Origin: Collinsella sp.
GTDB taxonomy: Bacteria; Actinomycetota; Coriobacteriia; Coriobacteriales; Coriobacteriaceae
Assembly (NCBI GenBank): GCA_019414545.1
Contig: DXLV01000020.1
Span: forward strand, 1-25,252
Direction: 5' to 3'
DNA length: 25,252 bases
Shown here: piece by piece, positions 14,968 to 24,227 of the stretch
Layout of the letters: every line of letters starts with the position of its first letter
Numbering within the stretch: the stretch's first letter is position 1
Notes under the pieces: model-generated
Databases searched by the model: none
What the model was told of the DNA's origin: nothing
Seen by the model: the letters and a program-made list of their open reading frames with translations, nothing else
Translations under genes and position numbers: made by a program

Positions 14968-14995
14968 TTAAAAATAGTTTACCCTGGTTTACTAT
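14968..14995 (+). promoter_or_regulatory. Likely promoter with GTTTAC repeats before the FtsX-type ABC operon
   Basis: TTAAAA (14968-14973), a 16-nt gap and TACTAT (14990-14995) form a fair promoter 42 bp before the ATPase start. The spacer and -10 contain GTTTAC twice, at 14977-14982 and 14987-14992, a 10-bp period that would fit a regulator bound on one helix face. Confidence 0.4.
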
Positions 14996-15036
14996 TAGCC
15001 TAGAAAAGTAGCAGAAGGCTAACAACGGGGGATAGC

Positions 15037-15750
<714 letters not shown>

Positions 15751-15758
15751 GCGGCGCC

Positions 15759-18425
15759 ATGACACCTCTCGCAAAACGTCTCCCGCGCGAGCTGCGCCGC
15801 AATATCGGCAAGTACCTGGGCATCTTTTTGCTTATGTGCGGAAGCATCGCCCTCACGTCGGGCTTTTTGCTCGCGGCGCATTCCATCGGCTGCCTCATTG
15901 ACGACATGCGCGACGACTACACGATTGAGGACGGCCGCGTGACTACCTCCTTCGAGGCCACCAAAGATCAGCTCAAGGCTGCCGAAGACGCGGCTGAGGA
16001 CGTCGGCGGCGTTACGTTCTACAAGAATTTCTCCATCGACGCCATCATCAAAAAGGCGGCTGGCGACGACGGCACCAAGCGCACCCTGCGCACCTACGCG
16101 CATCGCACCAAGGTTGACATTGCGTCCTACTGCGAAGGCAGGCAGCCCAAGACGGACGATGAGGTGGCAATCGACCGTGTCTTCGCCACCAACAACGACC
16201 TCGCCGTGGGTGATAAGGTCGAGCTTGAGGGCCGCACCTACACCATCTGCGGCATCATGACCCAGCCCGATAGCCAGGCGCTGTTCCTCGACAATTCGGA
16301 CTTTACGGTGAACACCATCACGTACGGCGTGGCCGAGGTCACCGACGCCGGCTTTGCCGCGCTTGAGGACGCCGGCGGCGCGCCTGCCTACACCTACTCC
16401 TTTACCTTTACCGATCGCGACCTCCCCACCGCGGATCGCATCGATGCGGAGCAGGATATGGTCGAGGCGCTGACCGATGCCGATGCGCGCGTGGACGATC
16501 TGATCGATGCCGATTCCAATCAGGGCATTGGCTATGCGCGCGACGACGTGGACGGCGACTCCATGATGTGGATGACGTTGCTCGACATCATCATCGTGAT
16601 CATGGCGTTTGTCTTTGTGGTGCTCACCGACGCCACCATCGAGGAGGAGAGCGCCATCATCGGCACGCTGCTCGCCAGCGGCTATCGCCGCCGCGAGATC
16701 GTGCTGCACTACCTCGCGCTTCCCGCCATCGTGGGCGTGCTCGCGGCGCTTTTGGGCACCGCGCTCGGCGTCGCGTTCTTTACCGAGCCCATGCGCGGCC
16801 TCTATTACGGTTCGTATAGCCTGCCTCCCTTCCAGGTGTACTGGAGCTGGGAGATCTTCGTGAAGTGCGCCGTGGTTCCCGCCGCCGCGCTCATCCTCAT
16901 TACGCTGGTGGGCCTGCTCCGCAAGATGGGCAAGACGCCGTTGCAGTTCCTTCGTCACGAGGCGAGCGGTAAGTCGGGTACCAAGCGCGGTCTGCAGCTG
17001 CCGGAACGCATGGGCTTTGTCTCCCGCTTCCGTCTGCGCGTTATCCTGCGCAACCTGGGCAACTTCGCCACGCTCTTCGTGGGCATTGCGTTTGCGTCGC
17101 TGCTACTGCTCTTTGGCCTGGCGATTCTGCCCACGATGACGCACTATGCGGACAACCTGGAGACGAGCCTGGTCGCCGAGCACCAGTACACACTCAAGGC
17201 TCCGCTAGAGCTCGAGGGCACTGCCGAGGAGCGCGAGCAATGGTCGGCACTCGAGCGCTTGCAGTCGGTTGACGGCGCGCTGCTTTCTGCCGCTCAGGAT
17301 GCCGATGACGAGCTTGACGACGCGGCCGATGCCGCGCAGACGGCAGCCGATGCCGCGACCGCATCTCCGTCTGCCGAGAGCCTGACTGCAGCGCAGGATG
17401 CGCTTGCTAAGGTCAAGGACAAGAAGGATGCGCTCTACGCACGCCTCGACGATCTTGCCGATGCCCTCGGCTGCGACCGCGATGAGGCTATCGACCTGAT
17501 CGACAAGGCCTCTAAGATCGACACTGACAACGACGATATCCACCCGGTCAATACGACCGACAACGGCGCGGGCGCAATCGCGCAGGCCGAGAAATACGCC
17601 GTTTACCAGCTGCAATACGACCGTGGCGATGGTAATGGCGAGGAGACGATTTCCGTCTACGGCATTTCATCCGATTCGCGTTATTGGAAAGACCTCGACG
17701 TCGGCGATGGGCGCGTCGTCTTTGGCGGCGGTCTGCTCGATAAGTTTGGCTGGAGCGAGGGTCAGAAGGTCACGCTCAGCGACAAGTACGAGGGCGAGCA
17801 TTATTCCCTTGAGTACGCGGGCAAGGACTGTGCCTGGGGCTCCAAGTCGGACATGAATATCTATATGAGTATCGACGACTTTAACGAGCTGTTCGACAAC
17901 GACGCCGCCTACTTTAACGGCTATGTGAGCGACGAGAAGCTCGACCTCGATGCTCGTTACTTTGCCGGCGACACCACGCCCGACGACATGCGCGCCGTGG
18001 GCGACCAGTTCATCGGCATGATGAGCAAAATGATCGGAATGATGATCGGGCTCGCGGTGTTTATCTTCCTGCTGTTTATGTACCTGCTGACCAAAGCGGT
18101 GATCGACCACAGCGCCCGTTCGATCAGCTACATGAAAGTCTTTGGCTATCGCGATAGTGAGATCTCGCATCTGTACATCCGCTCGATCACGCTGTGCGTG
18201 GCGGCGTCGCTCGTGCTGAGCCTGCCGGTCATTATTGGCTCGCTCACGGCCATCTTCCGCTCGATGCTGCTCGCCTACAACGGCAATATCGAGATCTACG
18301 TGCCCGCTTGGTCCATGGCTGCATGCGTCGGCATCGGCTTTGCGACCTACCTGGTCGTGGCGCTGCTACACACGCGCTCCATCAAGCGCGTCAGCCTGGC
18401 CGAAGCCCTCAAGGTGCAGGAGTAG
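15759..18425 (+). CDS. Large FtsX-domain ABC permease
   Basis: This 888-residue permease has an N-terminal helix (about 18-42), an extracytoplasmic domain, a first FtsX-type helix block (about 268-390), another helix (about 430-460), a second large extracytoplasmic region, and a last FtsX block (about 758-873). Residues about 488-600 in the second external region are Ala/Asp-rich with heptad-like spacing and probably form a coiled-coil hairpin, as in stalked MacB-like or FtsX-like proteins. ATG 15759 is chosen because the helix begins right there; the frame is open back to 15531, but only as a shadow of the ATPase gene. The ribosome site is weak, so translation may be coupled. The stop codon TAG is the first three bases of the REP-like copy 2. 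Confidence 0.9.
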   Translation: MTPLAKRLPRELRRNIGKYLGIFLLMCGSIALTSGFLLAAHSIGCLIDDMRDDYTIEDGRVTTSFEATKDQLKAAEDAAEDVGGVTFYKNFSIDAIIKKAAGDDGTKRTLRTYAHRTKVDIASYCEGRQPKTDDEVAIDRVFATNNDLAVGDKVELEGRTYTICGIMTQPDSQALFLDNSDFTVNTITYGVAEVTDAGFAALEDAGGAPAYTYSFTFTDRDLPTADRIDAEQDMVEALTDADARVDDLIDADSNQGIGYARDDVDGDSMMWMTLLDIIIVIMAFVFVVLTDATIEEESAIIGTLLASGYRRREIVLHYLALPAIVGVLAALLGTALGVAFFTEPMRGLYYGSYSLPPFQVYWSWEIFVKCAVVPAAALILITLVGLLRKMGKTPLQFLRHEASGKSGTKRGLQLPERMGFVSRFRLRVILRNLGNFATLFVGIAFASLLLLFGLAILPTMTHYADNLETSLVAEHQYTLKAPLELEGTAEEREQWSALERLQSVDGALLSAAQDADDELDDAADAAQTAADAATASPSAESLTAAQDALAKVKDKKDALYARLDDLADALGCDRDEAIDLIDKASKIDTDNDDIHPVNTTDNGAGAIAQAEKYAVYQLQYDRGDGNGEETISVYGISSDSRYWKDLDVGDGRVVFGGGLLDKFGWSEGQKVTLSDKYEGEHYSLEYAGKDCAWGSKSDMNIYMSIDDFNELFDNDAAYFNGYVSDEKLDLDARYFAGDTTPDDMRAVGDQFIGMMSKMIGMMIGLAVFIFLLFMYLLTKAVIDHSARSISYMKVFGYRDSEISHLYIRSITLCVAASLVLSLPVIIGSLTAIFRSMLLAYNGNIEIYVPAWSMAACVGIGFATYLVVALLHTRSIKRVSLAEALKVQE

Positions 18426-18496
18426 TCATCGGGGACAGTCTTTGCCGATTCGCCGGCCGGGCGGCAAGCACTCATTTAAGTCTGTCCCCAATGAGT
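18423..18496 (+). repeat. REP-like repeat, copy 2 (internally deleted)
   Basis: Bases 18423-18457 match 14802-14836 at 34 of 35 positions, and 18469-18496 match 14912-14939 exactly (28 bases). The middle of copy 1, including one arm of the long hairpin, is replaced by 11 other bases. The orientation is the same as copy 1, and the two flank the ATPase/FtsX operon 3.5 kb apart. Confidence 0.85.
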
Positions 18497-18504
18497 GGCT
18501 GTGC

Positions 18505-18535
18505 TTGACTTCGACCCTACTTTAACGGGTACCAT
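18505..18535 (+). promoter_or_regulatory. Candidate promoter of the DUF362 gene
   Basis: TTGACT (18505-18510) and TACCAT (18530-18535) are 19 nt apart, 42 bp before the start codon. The -35 is good, the -10 moderate and the spacing slightly long. Confidence 0.4.
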
Positions 18536-18577
18536 CCTCTATGTCTGTAACGCCATATAGACCGAGGGGAAATATCT

Positions 18578-19783
18578 ATGACCACAACTGCACCCGTCGC
18601 ACCAGCAAAGGTGTACTTCACCAACCTGCGCACGCATGCTCGCGAGAGCCAGCTCGACAAGCTCAAGCGCCTCATCCGTCGCGCCGGCATTGAGCAGATT
18701 GACTTTGAGAACAAGTTCGTCGCCATCAAGATTCACTTTGGCGAGCTGGGCAATCTGAGCTTTTTGCGCCCCAACTACGCCCGCGCCGTCGCGGATGTCG
18801 TCAAGGAGCTGGGCGGCAAGCCCTTCCTCACCGACTGCAACACGCTCTACGTCGGTAGCCGCAAAAACGCGCTCGAGCACATCGACACCGCCTACCAGAA
18901 CGGCTTTACCCCGTACGCCACGGGCTGCCAGATCATCATCGCCGACGGCCTCAAGGGCACCGACGAGGCGCTCGTCCCGGTCGAGGGCGGTGAGTACGTG
19001 CGCGAGGCCAAGATCGGCCAGGCGCTCATGGATGCCGACATCGTGATCAGCCTCACGCACTTTAAGGGTCATGAGCAGGCTGGCTTTGGCGGCGCCATGA
19101 AGAACCTGGGCATGGGCGGCGGCAGCCGTGCCGGCAAGATGGAGCAGCATGCTGCCGGCAAGCCAAGCGTCGCGACCGAGCGCTGCGTTGGCTGCCGTGC
19201 CTGCGAAAAGATCTGCGCGCACAACGCCATCTCGTTCGACGGCACCCGCGAGCGCGAGCTGGCGAGTGGCAAGACCGTCGAGGTGCACGTGGCCGCCATC
19301 GACCACGACCGCTGCCTGGGCTGCGGCCGCTGCATCGGCGTGTGCAACCAGGATGCCATCAATCCCGACTATGATGCCGCGGCCGACGTGCTCAACTGCA
19401 AGATTGCCGAGTACACCAAGGCCATCGTCGAGGGCCGCCCGAGCTTCCACATCTCGCTCGCCATGGACATCAGCCCCAACTGCGACTGCCACGCCGAGAA
19501 CGACACGCCCATCGTCAACGACATCGGCATGTTCGCGAGCTTCGACCCGGTCGCCATCGACCAGGCCTGCGCCGATGCCGTCATGGCATCCGAGCCGCTG
19601 CCCAACACCGTGCTCACCGACAGCGCGGCCAAGATGGAGCACGACCACGAGCATCTGGAGGGCGAGCAGGCCAAGGACCCCTTCTGCATCACACATCCCG
19701 ACACCGACTGGCGCTCCTGCATCGCACACGCCGAGAAGATCGGCCTGGGCACGAGCGAGTATGAGCTCATCGAGGTCAAGTAG
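18578..19783 (+). CDS. DUF362 protein with two [4Fe-4S] ferredoxin motifs
   Basis: This 401-residue cytoplasmic protein has a DUF362 domain in the N-terminal ~195 residues (KIHFGELGN near 51-59, SLTHFKGHEQAGFGGAMKNLGMG near 159-181). A ferredoxin insert follows with CVGCRACEKIC (C203, C206, C209, C213) and CLGCGRCIGVC (C246, C249, C252, C256). The DUF362 fold then resumes to the end (SFDPVAIDQACAD). Members are widespread in anaerobes and presumed to handle electrons or iron-sulfur chemistry; no reaction is firmly assigned. GAGGGGA lies 7 nt before the start. It is a single gene between the REP-like repeat and a bidirectional terminator. Confidence 0.9.
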   Translation: MTTTAPVAPAKVYFTNLRTHARESQLDKLKRLIRRAGIEQIDFENKFVAIKIHFGELGNLSFLRPNYARAVADVVKELGGKPFLTDCNTLYVGSRKNALEHIDTAYQNGFTPYATGCQIIIADGLKGTDEALVPVEGGEYVREAKIGQALMDADIVISLTHFKGHEQAGFGGAMKNLGMGGGSRAGKMEQHAAGKPSVATERCVGCRACEKICAHNAISFDGTRERELASGKTVEVHVAAIDHDRCLGCGRCIGVCNQDAINPDYDAAADVLNCKIAEYTKAIVEGRPSFHISLAMDISPNCDCHAENDTPIVNDIGMFASFDPVAIDQACADAVMASEPLPNTVLTDSAAKMEHDHEHLEGEQAKDPFCITHPDTDWRSCIAHAEKIGLGTSEYELIEVK

Positions 19784-19830
19784 CACCTAGCTATTGAACA
19801 TATCAAGTGACTTTGTGGCGTAAGTCGAGC

Positions 19831-19869
19831 AAAAGCCGCCCGCGAGCACAGCGCTCGCGGGCGGCTTTT
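19831..19869. terminator. Bidirectional terminator between convergent genes
   Basis: A perfect 17-bp stem (19831-19847 with 19853-19869) has a 5-nt loop and AAAA/TTTT ends. It lies between the DUF362 gene (+) and the hydrolase (-), 47 bp from each, and serves both. Confidence 0.92.
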
Positions 19870-19915
19870 CGGAAGTGCTAGGGCGTCAGATAGATCAGTA
19901 AACCGTACTATTTGC

Positions 19916-20881
19916 CTAAAAATTCTCGTCGAGGAAGTCGTCGACCGTATTCCAGTAGAGCTCGGGGTCAACTTGCGCACTCTTGGCATGGGTGGCGCCA
20001 TGGATGGTGAGCTTTTGCTTGACCTTGCTGGCGCACGCGTCGTAGTTTTGGTCGAGCATGTCGTACGGCACAAAGGTGTCCTGGTCGCCGTGGATAAACA
20101 GCATGGGAACCGTCGCGTGTTTGAGTTGCTCCACGCTGCTCGCCGTATGAAAGTCGTAGCCTGCGCGCACGTTGCACACCAGGTTCGCCACATCGAGCAA
20201 GGGGAAGCTGGGCAGGCCGAACACGTCCTTGAGCTGTAGGGAAAACTCGTCCCAGACGCGTGTGTAGCCGCAATCCTCGATGATGCACCTAACATTAGAG
20301 GGCAACGTTTCCCCCGCGACGTCCATGGCGGTTGCCGCACCCATCGACTCGCCAAAGACCAGGATGCGCGCCTCGGGGTCAGCCTGAACGATTCGCTCGA
20401 TCCATGCGACGATGTCGAGGCGCTCGGGCCAGCCCATGCCGATATAGTCGCCGCCGGAACGCTCGTGGGCGCGGGCGGCAGGCGCGAGCACGTTCATGCC
20501 GCGGTCGTGGAAGCGCTTGACATATCGGGCCATGCCGATGGGCTCATCGGTGTATCCGTGTAGGCAGACAGCGTAATCGTGGGTGTTCTCCGAGGCGGCG
20601 AAATACCAAGCGGCGAGCTCGGTTCCGTCATCTGCGGTGAGGCTGCTGCTCTTGCGGTTTTCCTTAAACCATGCCCGCGCCTCGGTGTCCTCGGCATCCG
20701 GCTGCTCACCTTCTTTGTCGTTCTTGCTATCCTGCATCATCTTCATGGTGTACGGCGCTTGGGGGTTCAGGGCAAAGTCAAACAAAAAGTTGCCGGCAAA
20801 TCCAAGCAGCGCGACGACGAGCACCAACGCAACAACGCCGGCTATCTTGAGCTTCCGATGGGGGTGTGCGCTTTGAGGCAT
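19916..20881 (-). CDS. Membrane-anchored alpha/beta hydrolase
   Basis: This 321-residue serine hydrolase has an uncleaved N-terminal membrane helix (about 13-35), so the catalytic domain probably faces outward. The nucleophile elbow is GESMG (S179). The acid is D268 (or D266) in HGDQDTFVP and the base is H298 in GATHA; HGYTDEP near residue 108 forms the oxyanion region. It resembles the YqkD/BAAT-like group of extracytoplasmic hydrolases of unknown substrate. AAGGAG lies 8 nt before the ATG. A strong promoter and two copies of a palindromic operator lie upstream, so expression is probably controlled. Confidence 0.88.
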   Translation of the reverse strand: MPQSAHPHRKLKIAGVVALVLVVALLGFAGNFLFDFALNPQAPYTMKMMQDSKNDKEGEQPDAEDTEARAWFKENRKSSSLTADDGTELAAWYFAASENTHDYAVCLHGYTDEPIGMARYVKRFHDRGMNVLAPAARAHERSGGDYIGMGWPERLDIVAWIERIVQADPEARILVFGESMGAATAMDVAGETLPSNVRCIIEDCGYTRVWDEFSLQLKDVFGLPSFPLLDVANLVCNVRAGYDFHTASSVEQLKHATVPMLFIHGDQDTFVPYDMLDQNYDACASKVKQKLTIHGATHAKSAQVDPELYWNTVDDFLDENF

Positions 20882-20901
20882 TTACGGTTCTCCTTATAGA
20901 T

Positions 20902-20915
20902 GTTAATACATCAAC
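20902..20915. promoter_or_regulatory. Palindromic operator, proximal copy
   Basis: GTTAATACATCAAC shares 11 of 14 positions with the copy at 20947-20960. It lies between the hydrolase transcription start and its ribosome site. The centres are 45 bp apart, close to four helical turns. Confidence 0.55.
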
Positions 20916-20930
20916 ATTTAAAACAAGCGC

Positions 20931-20959
20931 ATTATGGATGTTCGCCGTTGATGCGTCAA
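20931..20959 (-). promoter_or_regulatory. Promoter of the alpha/beta hydrolase
   Basis: On the minus strand TTGACG (20959-20954), a 17-nt spacer and CATAAT (20936-20931) each match the sigma-70-type consensus at five of six positions, with ideal spacing. Transcription would start near 20924, about 43 nt before the ATG. Confidence 0.72.
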
Positions 20960-20960
20960 C
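20947..20960. promoter_or_regulatory. Palindromic operator, distal copy over the -35 box
   Basis: GTTGATGCGTCAAC (arms GTTGA/TCAAC) covers the hydrolase -35 box. A repressor bound here would block the promoter. It could also affect the divergent PAQR gene. Confidence 0.55.
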
Positions 20961-21002
20961 AAGCAAAGAATGGGTAAACAAAGGGACACGTATGGTGCAA
21001 AT

Positions 21003-21032
21003 TTCGCACGTACCCAGACGCTTTGATATAGT
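21003..21032 (+). promoter_or_regulatory. Candidate promoter of the hemolysin-III-like gene
   Basis: TTCGCA (21003-21008), 18 nt, then TATAGT (21027-21032), 35 bp before the start codon. The -10 is good and the -35 moderate. An inverted repeat GTGC...GCAC (20995-21009) overlaps the -35. Confidence 0.45.
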
Positions 21033-21067
21033 GTTGAGAACTCTTTACGTTGGAGGATGTAACCGGC

Positions 21068-21751
21068 ATGTCCGATTCGAGCGACAGTTCTAAGCCGCGA
21101 CCCAAGACCGCGGCCGTTCCACACTACACGGTGGGCGAGGAGATCATGAACTCCGTCACCCATGGTGTCGGCTGCCTGCTGGGTATCGCGGGCCTGGTGC
21201 TCCTGATCGTATTCGCTGCCCTGCGCGGCGGAGGCCCGGCCCACATGGCCGCGGCGATTGTCTATGGTGTCAGCATTATTCTCGAATACCTTGCCTCCAC
21301 GCTCTACCATGCGATTCAGCCCGCGCGCGCCAAGCGCGTGTTTCGCATCATCGACCACAGCTGCATCTACCTGCTTATTGCCGGCAGCTATACGCCGTTT
21401 TGCCTCATCACGCTCGCAAACGACGGCGGCCCTATGCTGTTCTCTGCGGTGTGGGCCATCGCCATCATCGGCATCGCCCTCGAGTGCTTTATGCGCGAGC
21501 GTCAACCGCACTGGGTAAGCGGCCTGGTCTATCTGCTGATGGGCTGGCTCGTCGTCTTTAAGCTGCCCGAGCTCGTGTCGCTGCTCAACCCCGTGGCACT
21601 TGCCCTGCTCGCCGTCGGCGGCGTGTGCTATACCGTGGGCGTGCCGTTCTATATCGCCAAAAACGTGCGCTATCTGCACAGTGTTTTCCACTTGTGGGTA
21701 CTCGCCGGCAGCATCTTCCAGTTCATGGCGGTGATTCTCTTCGTAATCTAG
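21068..21751 (+). CDS. Hemolysin III / PAQR-family membrane protein
   Basis: This 227-residue protein has about seven membrane helices. The family motifs are present: GEEIMNSVTHGVG near the N-terminus, STLYHAI, DHSCIYLLIAGSYTPF in the middle and HSVFHLWVLAGS near the end. Their His and Asp residues form the metal site in PAQR proteins. Bacterial members (YqfA/HlyIII) affect membrane homeostasis; true haemolysin activity is doubtful. ATG 21068 is chosen with GGAGG (21052-21056) 11 nt upstream, a little long. The in-frame TTG at 21050 would overlap that ribosome site. Confidence 0.9.
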   Translation: MSDSSDSSKPRPKTAAVPHYTVGEEIMNSVTHGVGCLLGIAGLVLLIVFAALRGGGPAHMAAAIVYGVSIILEYLASTLYHAIQPARAKRVFRIIDHSCIYLLIAGSYTPFCLITLANDGGPMLFSAVWAIAIIGIALECFMRERQPHWVSGLVYLLMGWLVVFKLPELVSLLNPVALALLAVGGVCYTVGVPFYIAKNVRYLHSVFHLWVLAGSIFQFMAVILFVI

Positions 21752-21859
21752 CGACCGCGCCCATGCCCTCGCTCCCACGGGCGACCGGCGCAATTGCCCT
21801 ATCCGTCACCTACGCTTACGACCTAACGTCCCGAATCTTGGAGGTTCGAGAAACTCCCG

Positions 21860-23233
21860 ATGGACATAACCATCTCCCTTATTACCACGCTCGTCCTGAC
21901 GCTTATCAACGGCTACTTCTCCATGTCCGAGATGGCTCTCACCACGGCCAAGCGCGCCGTGCTGGAGCACGATGCCGAGGAGGGCGATAAGCGCGCCGAG
22001 CGCGCCGTCCAGCTCGCCGCCGACTCCGATCAGCTGTTGGCCACCATCCAGGTCGCCATCACGCTCGTGGGTTTCGCCTCGTCCGCCGTCGCCTCAACGA
22101 GCCTGTCCGACCCGCTTGCCACATGGCTCATGAGCTTTGGCATCGCGCCGCTTTCCGCTATCGCGCGCGGCCTGGCGCCGGTCATCATCACCGTCGCCGT
22201 CGCCTTTGTGTCCATCGTGATCGGCGAGCTCGTGCCCAAGCGCATCGGCCTTGCTAACGCAGAGGGCGTATCCAAACAGGTCGTGGGACCGCTCTCCGTG
22301 TTCCAAAAGATCGCCCGCCCGCTCGTGTGGCTGACCGGTGCCTGCTCCGACGGCCTGGCCCGCATCCTGCGCATCAAGAGCGCCGACGACCGTCAGAACG
22401 TCTCGGAAGAAGAGATCAAGTACATGGTCTCGGAGCAGGACGACCTGCTCGACGAGGAAAAGCGTATGATCCACGAGATCTTTGACCTGGGCGACACCGT
22501 TGCCCGCGAGGTCATGGTGCCGCGCGTGGACACCACCATGTGCGAGGACGACGAGACGGTCGCCGACGTGTTGTCCACCATGCGCCAGACCGGCTTCAGC
22601 CGCATCCCCGTCTATCACGAGGACCCCGACAACGTCGCGGGCATCGCGCACATCAAGGACCTGATCCAGCCCGCGCTCGATGGCAAGGGCGACCAGCCCA
22701 TCGCCGGCTTTTTGCGCGACGCCACCTTTGTGCCCGACACCAAGGACATCCTGCCGCTGCTGTCCGAGATGCAGACCTCGCACGACCAGATCGTGGTGGT
22801 CGTGGACGAGTACGGCGGCACGGCCGGCATCATCACCATCGAGGACATCGTCGAGGAGATCGTCGGCGAGATCGAGGACGAGTTCGACCCCGACAACAAG
22901 TATCTCACGCGCCTTTCGCGCCGCGAGTGGCTCGTTGATGGGCGTTTTTCGTGCGATGACGCGATTGAGCTTGGTTGGCCGCTCGAGGAAAGCGATGATT
23001 ATGAGACCATCGCCGGCTGGATTTTGGAGCTTTGCGACTCGGTGCCCGACATCGGAGAGGTGTTTGAGGTCGCGGGGTACAAGTTTAAAGTGCAGTCGAT
23101 GCGTGGCCAGCGCATCTCGCTCATTCGCGTGATCGCTCCGGCCGAAACCGATAAGAAGGATTCCGAGTCTTCGGTAGACGAGCCGACGACGTCGGGTGCG
23201 GGTTCCGCGAATCCGCACGACGGCGACGAGTAG
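21860..23233 (+). CDS. CNNM/CorC-type transporter with paired CBS domains (HlyC/CorC family)
   Basis: This 457-residue membrane protein has a CNNM (DUF21) domain with three or four helices (about 1-180, including GELVPKRIGLANAEGV), two CBS domains (about 205-330, MVPRVDTTMCEDDETV... and DQIVVVVDEYGGTAGIITIEDIVEEIVGEI) and a CorC_HlyC domain (about 345-430). The family is implicated in Mg2+ efflux and resistance; the CBS pair binds ATP-Mg. The last ~25 residues are acidic and disordered. GGAGG (21840-21844) is 15 nt from the ATG, unusually far, and no closer start exists in frame. It is 24 bp before the HxxEH gene, probably one operon. Confidence 0.92.
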   Translation: MDITISLITTLVLTLINGYFSMSEMALTTAKRAVLEHDAEEGDKRAERAVQLAADSDQLLATIQVAITLVGFASSAVASTSLSDPLATWLMSFGIAPLSAIARGLAPVIITVAVAFVSIVIGELVPKRIGLANAEGVSKQVVGPLSVFQKIARPLVWLTGACSDGLARILRIKSADDRQNVSEEEIKYMVSEQDDLLDEEKRMIHEIFDLGDTVAREVMVPRVDTTMCEDDETVADVLSTMRQTGFSRIPVYHEDPDNVAGIAHIKDLIQPALDGKGDQPIAGFLRDATFVPDTKDILPLLSEMQTSHDQIVVVVDEYGGTAGIITIEDIVEEIVGEIEDEFDPDNKYLTRLSRREWLVDGRFSCDDAIELGWPLEESDDYETIAGWILELCDSVPDIGEVFEVAGYKFKVQSMRGQRISLIRVIAPAETDKKDSESSVDEPTTSGAGSANPHDGDE

Positions 23234-23257
23234 GACAAGGAAGAGTAGGGGAGAGTT

Positions 23258-24091
23258 ATGGCAGGCCTGTTCAACATCCTTAAGGTCACCGTCAGCGAGG
23301 ACAAGATCTGCGCGCACGTGCTGGTGAACCCCGGCATGCCGCTCATGACCTCGGAGGATATCGAGGCCACGGCGCGCGTGTACTACCTGGTGCCGGCGAT
23401 TGCCAAGCACCTGTGCCTGGGCGATTCCGGCCGCGAGTTCCAGGACTGCATGGGTCAGACCGAGCTCTGCCACCTGCTGGAGCATGTGACGGTTGAGCTC
23501 ATGAACGAGACCGGTCTTGCCGGTAGCATCTCGTGCGGCCGCACGCGCGTAAGCGAGCATGACGAGCGTGTCTTTGAGGTCGAGCTTTCGTGCCCCGATG
23601 ACGCACTGGCCATCGGTGCGCTGTCGTCGGCCACCTTTATGATGGACTGGGCGTACCTGCACGCCGACCAGCCTGCCCCCGACGTGGAAGGCACGGTCGC
23701 GGGCCTACGCAACCTGGTGCTGGGCATGCGCGCCGAGGCCGAGGGCAAGGATCCTCACGAGGCCGTCGCCGCTGCGAACGGCGAAGATACTGCCGAGGAC
23801 GAGGGCGCTGACGAGGGCGATGTGCCGGTTGACGCCGAGCCCGTTGCCGATGCGACCGCCGAGCCCGTTTCCACCGAGCCCCAGGGCGTCCCCAACTTTG
23901 ACGACGAGCCCCAGGTGGCGATTGATACCGAGGGCGCGGTTGCCGAGAACCACGAGGCCTCCGCTGCCGTCTTTGGCGGTGCGGCGACGGTTCCGGCGGG
24001 ACCTGCGCATGAGGGCGGCCTGCCGCTCGTGGACGGCGCCGGCGAGGACCCGGGTGCCACGGTGGCCATGCCGGCTATGCCTCAGGAGTAG
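23258..24091 (+). CDS. Stand-alone protein resembling the N-terminal domain of cyanophycin synthetase, with HxxEH motif
   Basis: This 277-residue protein has a folded part (about 1-160) and an acidic Ala/Pro/Glu-rich tail (about 160-277). The folded part contains HLLEHVTVELMNETG (H72, E75, H76, E80) followed by GRTR (94-97) and a beta-type segment (VFEVELS). This follows the order seen in the N-terminal domain of CphA (EHVALELQ..., GRTR...V..V.FEY...). From memory, that domain in CphA1 has been reported to carry a metal-dependent peptidase site using HxxEH. Nothing here encodes the ATP-grasp or Mur-ligase parts of CphA, so the protein cannot make cyanophycin alone. Its role is unknown; a small metallopeptidase or binding module is possible. 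AGGGGAGAG lies just upstream of ATG 23258. It follows the CNNM gene by 24 bp. Confidence 0.75.
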   Translation: MAGLFNILKVTVSEDKICAHVLVNPGMPLMTSEDIEATARVYYLVPAIAKHLCLGDSGREFQDCMGQTELCHLLEHVTVELMNETGLAGSISCGRTRVSEHDERVFEVELSCPDDALAIGALSSATFMMDWAYLHADQPAPDVEGTVAGLRNLVLGMRAEAEGKDPHEAVAAANGEDTAEDEGADEGDVPVDAEPVADATAEPVSTEPQGVPNFDDEPQVAIDTEGAVAENHEASAAVFGGAATVPAGPAHEGGLPLVDGAGEDPGATVAMPAMPQE

Positions 24092-24170
24092 GCCTACGCG
24101 TTTATCACCATCACGTACCTGCGCCTTTGCCGTACGCAGATGAGCGGAGCGGCAAGTGATGCGCTGCGGG

Positions 24171-24176
24171 TATAAT
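24171..24176 (+). promoter_or_regulatory. Consensus -10 box before the YtxH-like gene
   Basis: A perfect TATAAT lies 51 bp before the start codon. No -35 box is at the right distance. An inverted repeat TTGCCG/CGGCAA (24127-24132/24150-24155) just upstream could be an operator or a weak terminator for the previous gene. Confidence 0.5.
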
Positions 24177-24227
24177 GGACAGCATTCAAACGGTGGGCAC
24201 CGACGTGCCCGCAGGAGAGGAATGATC

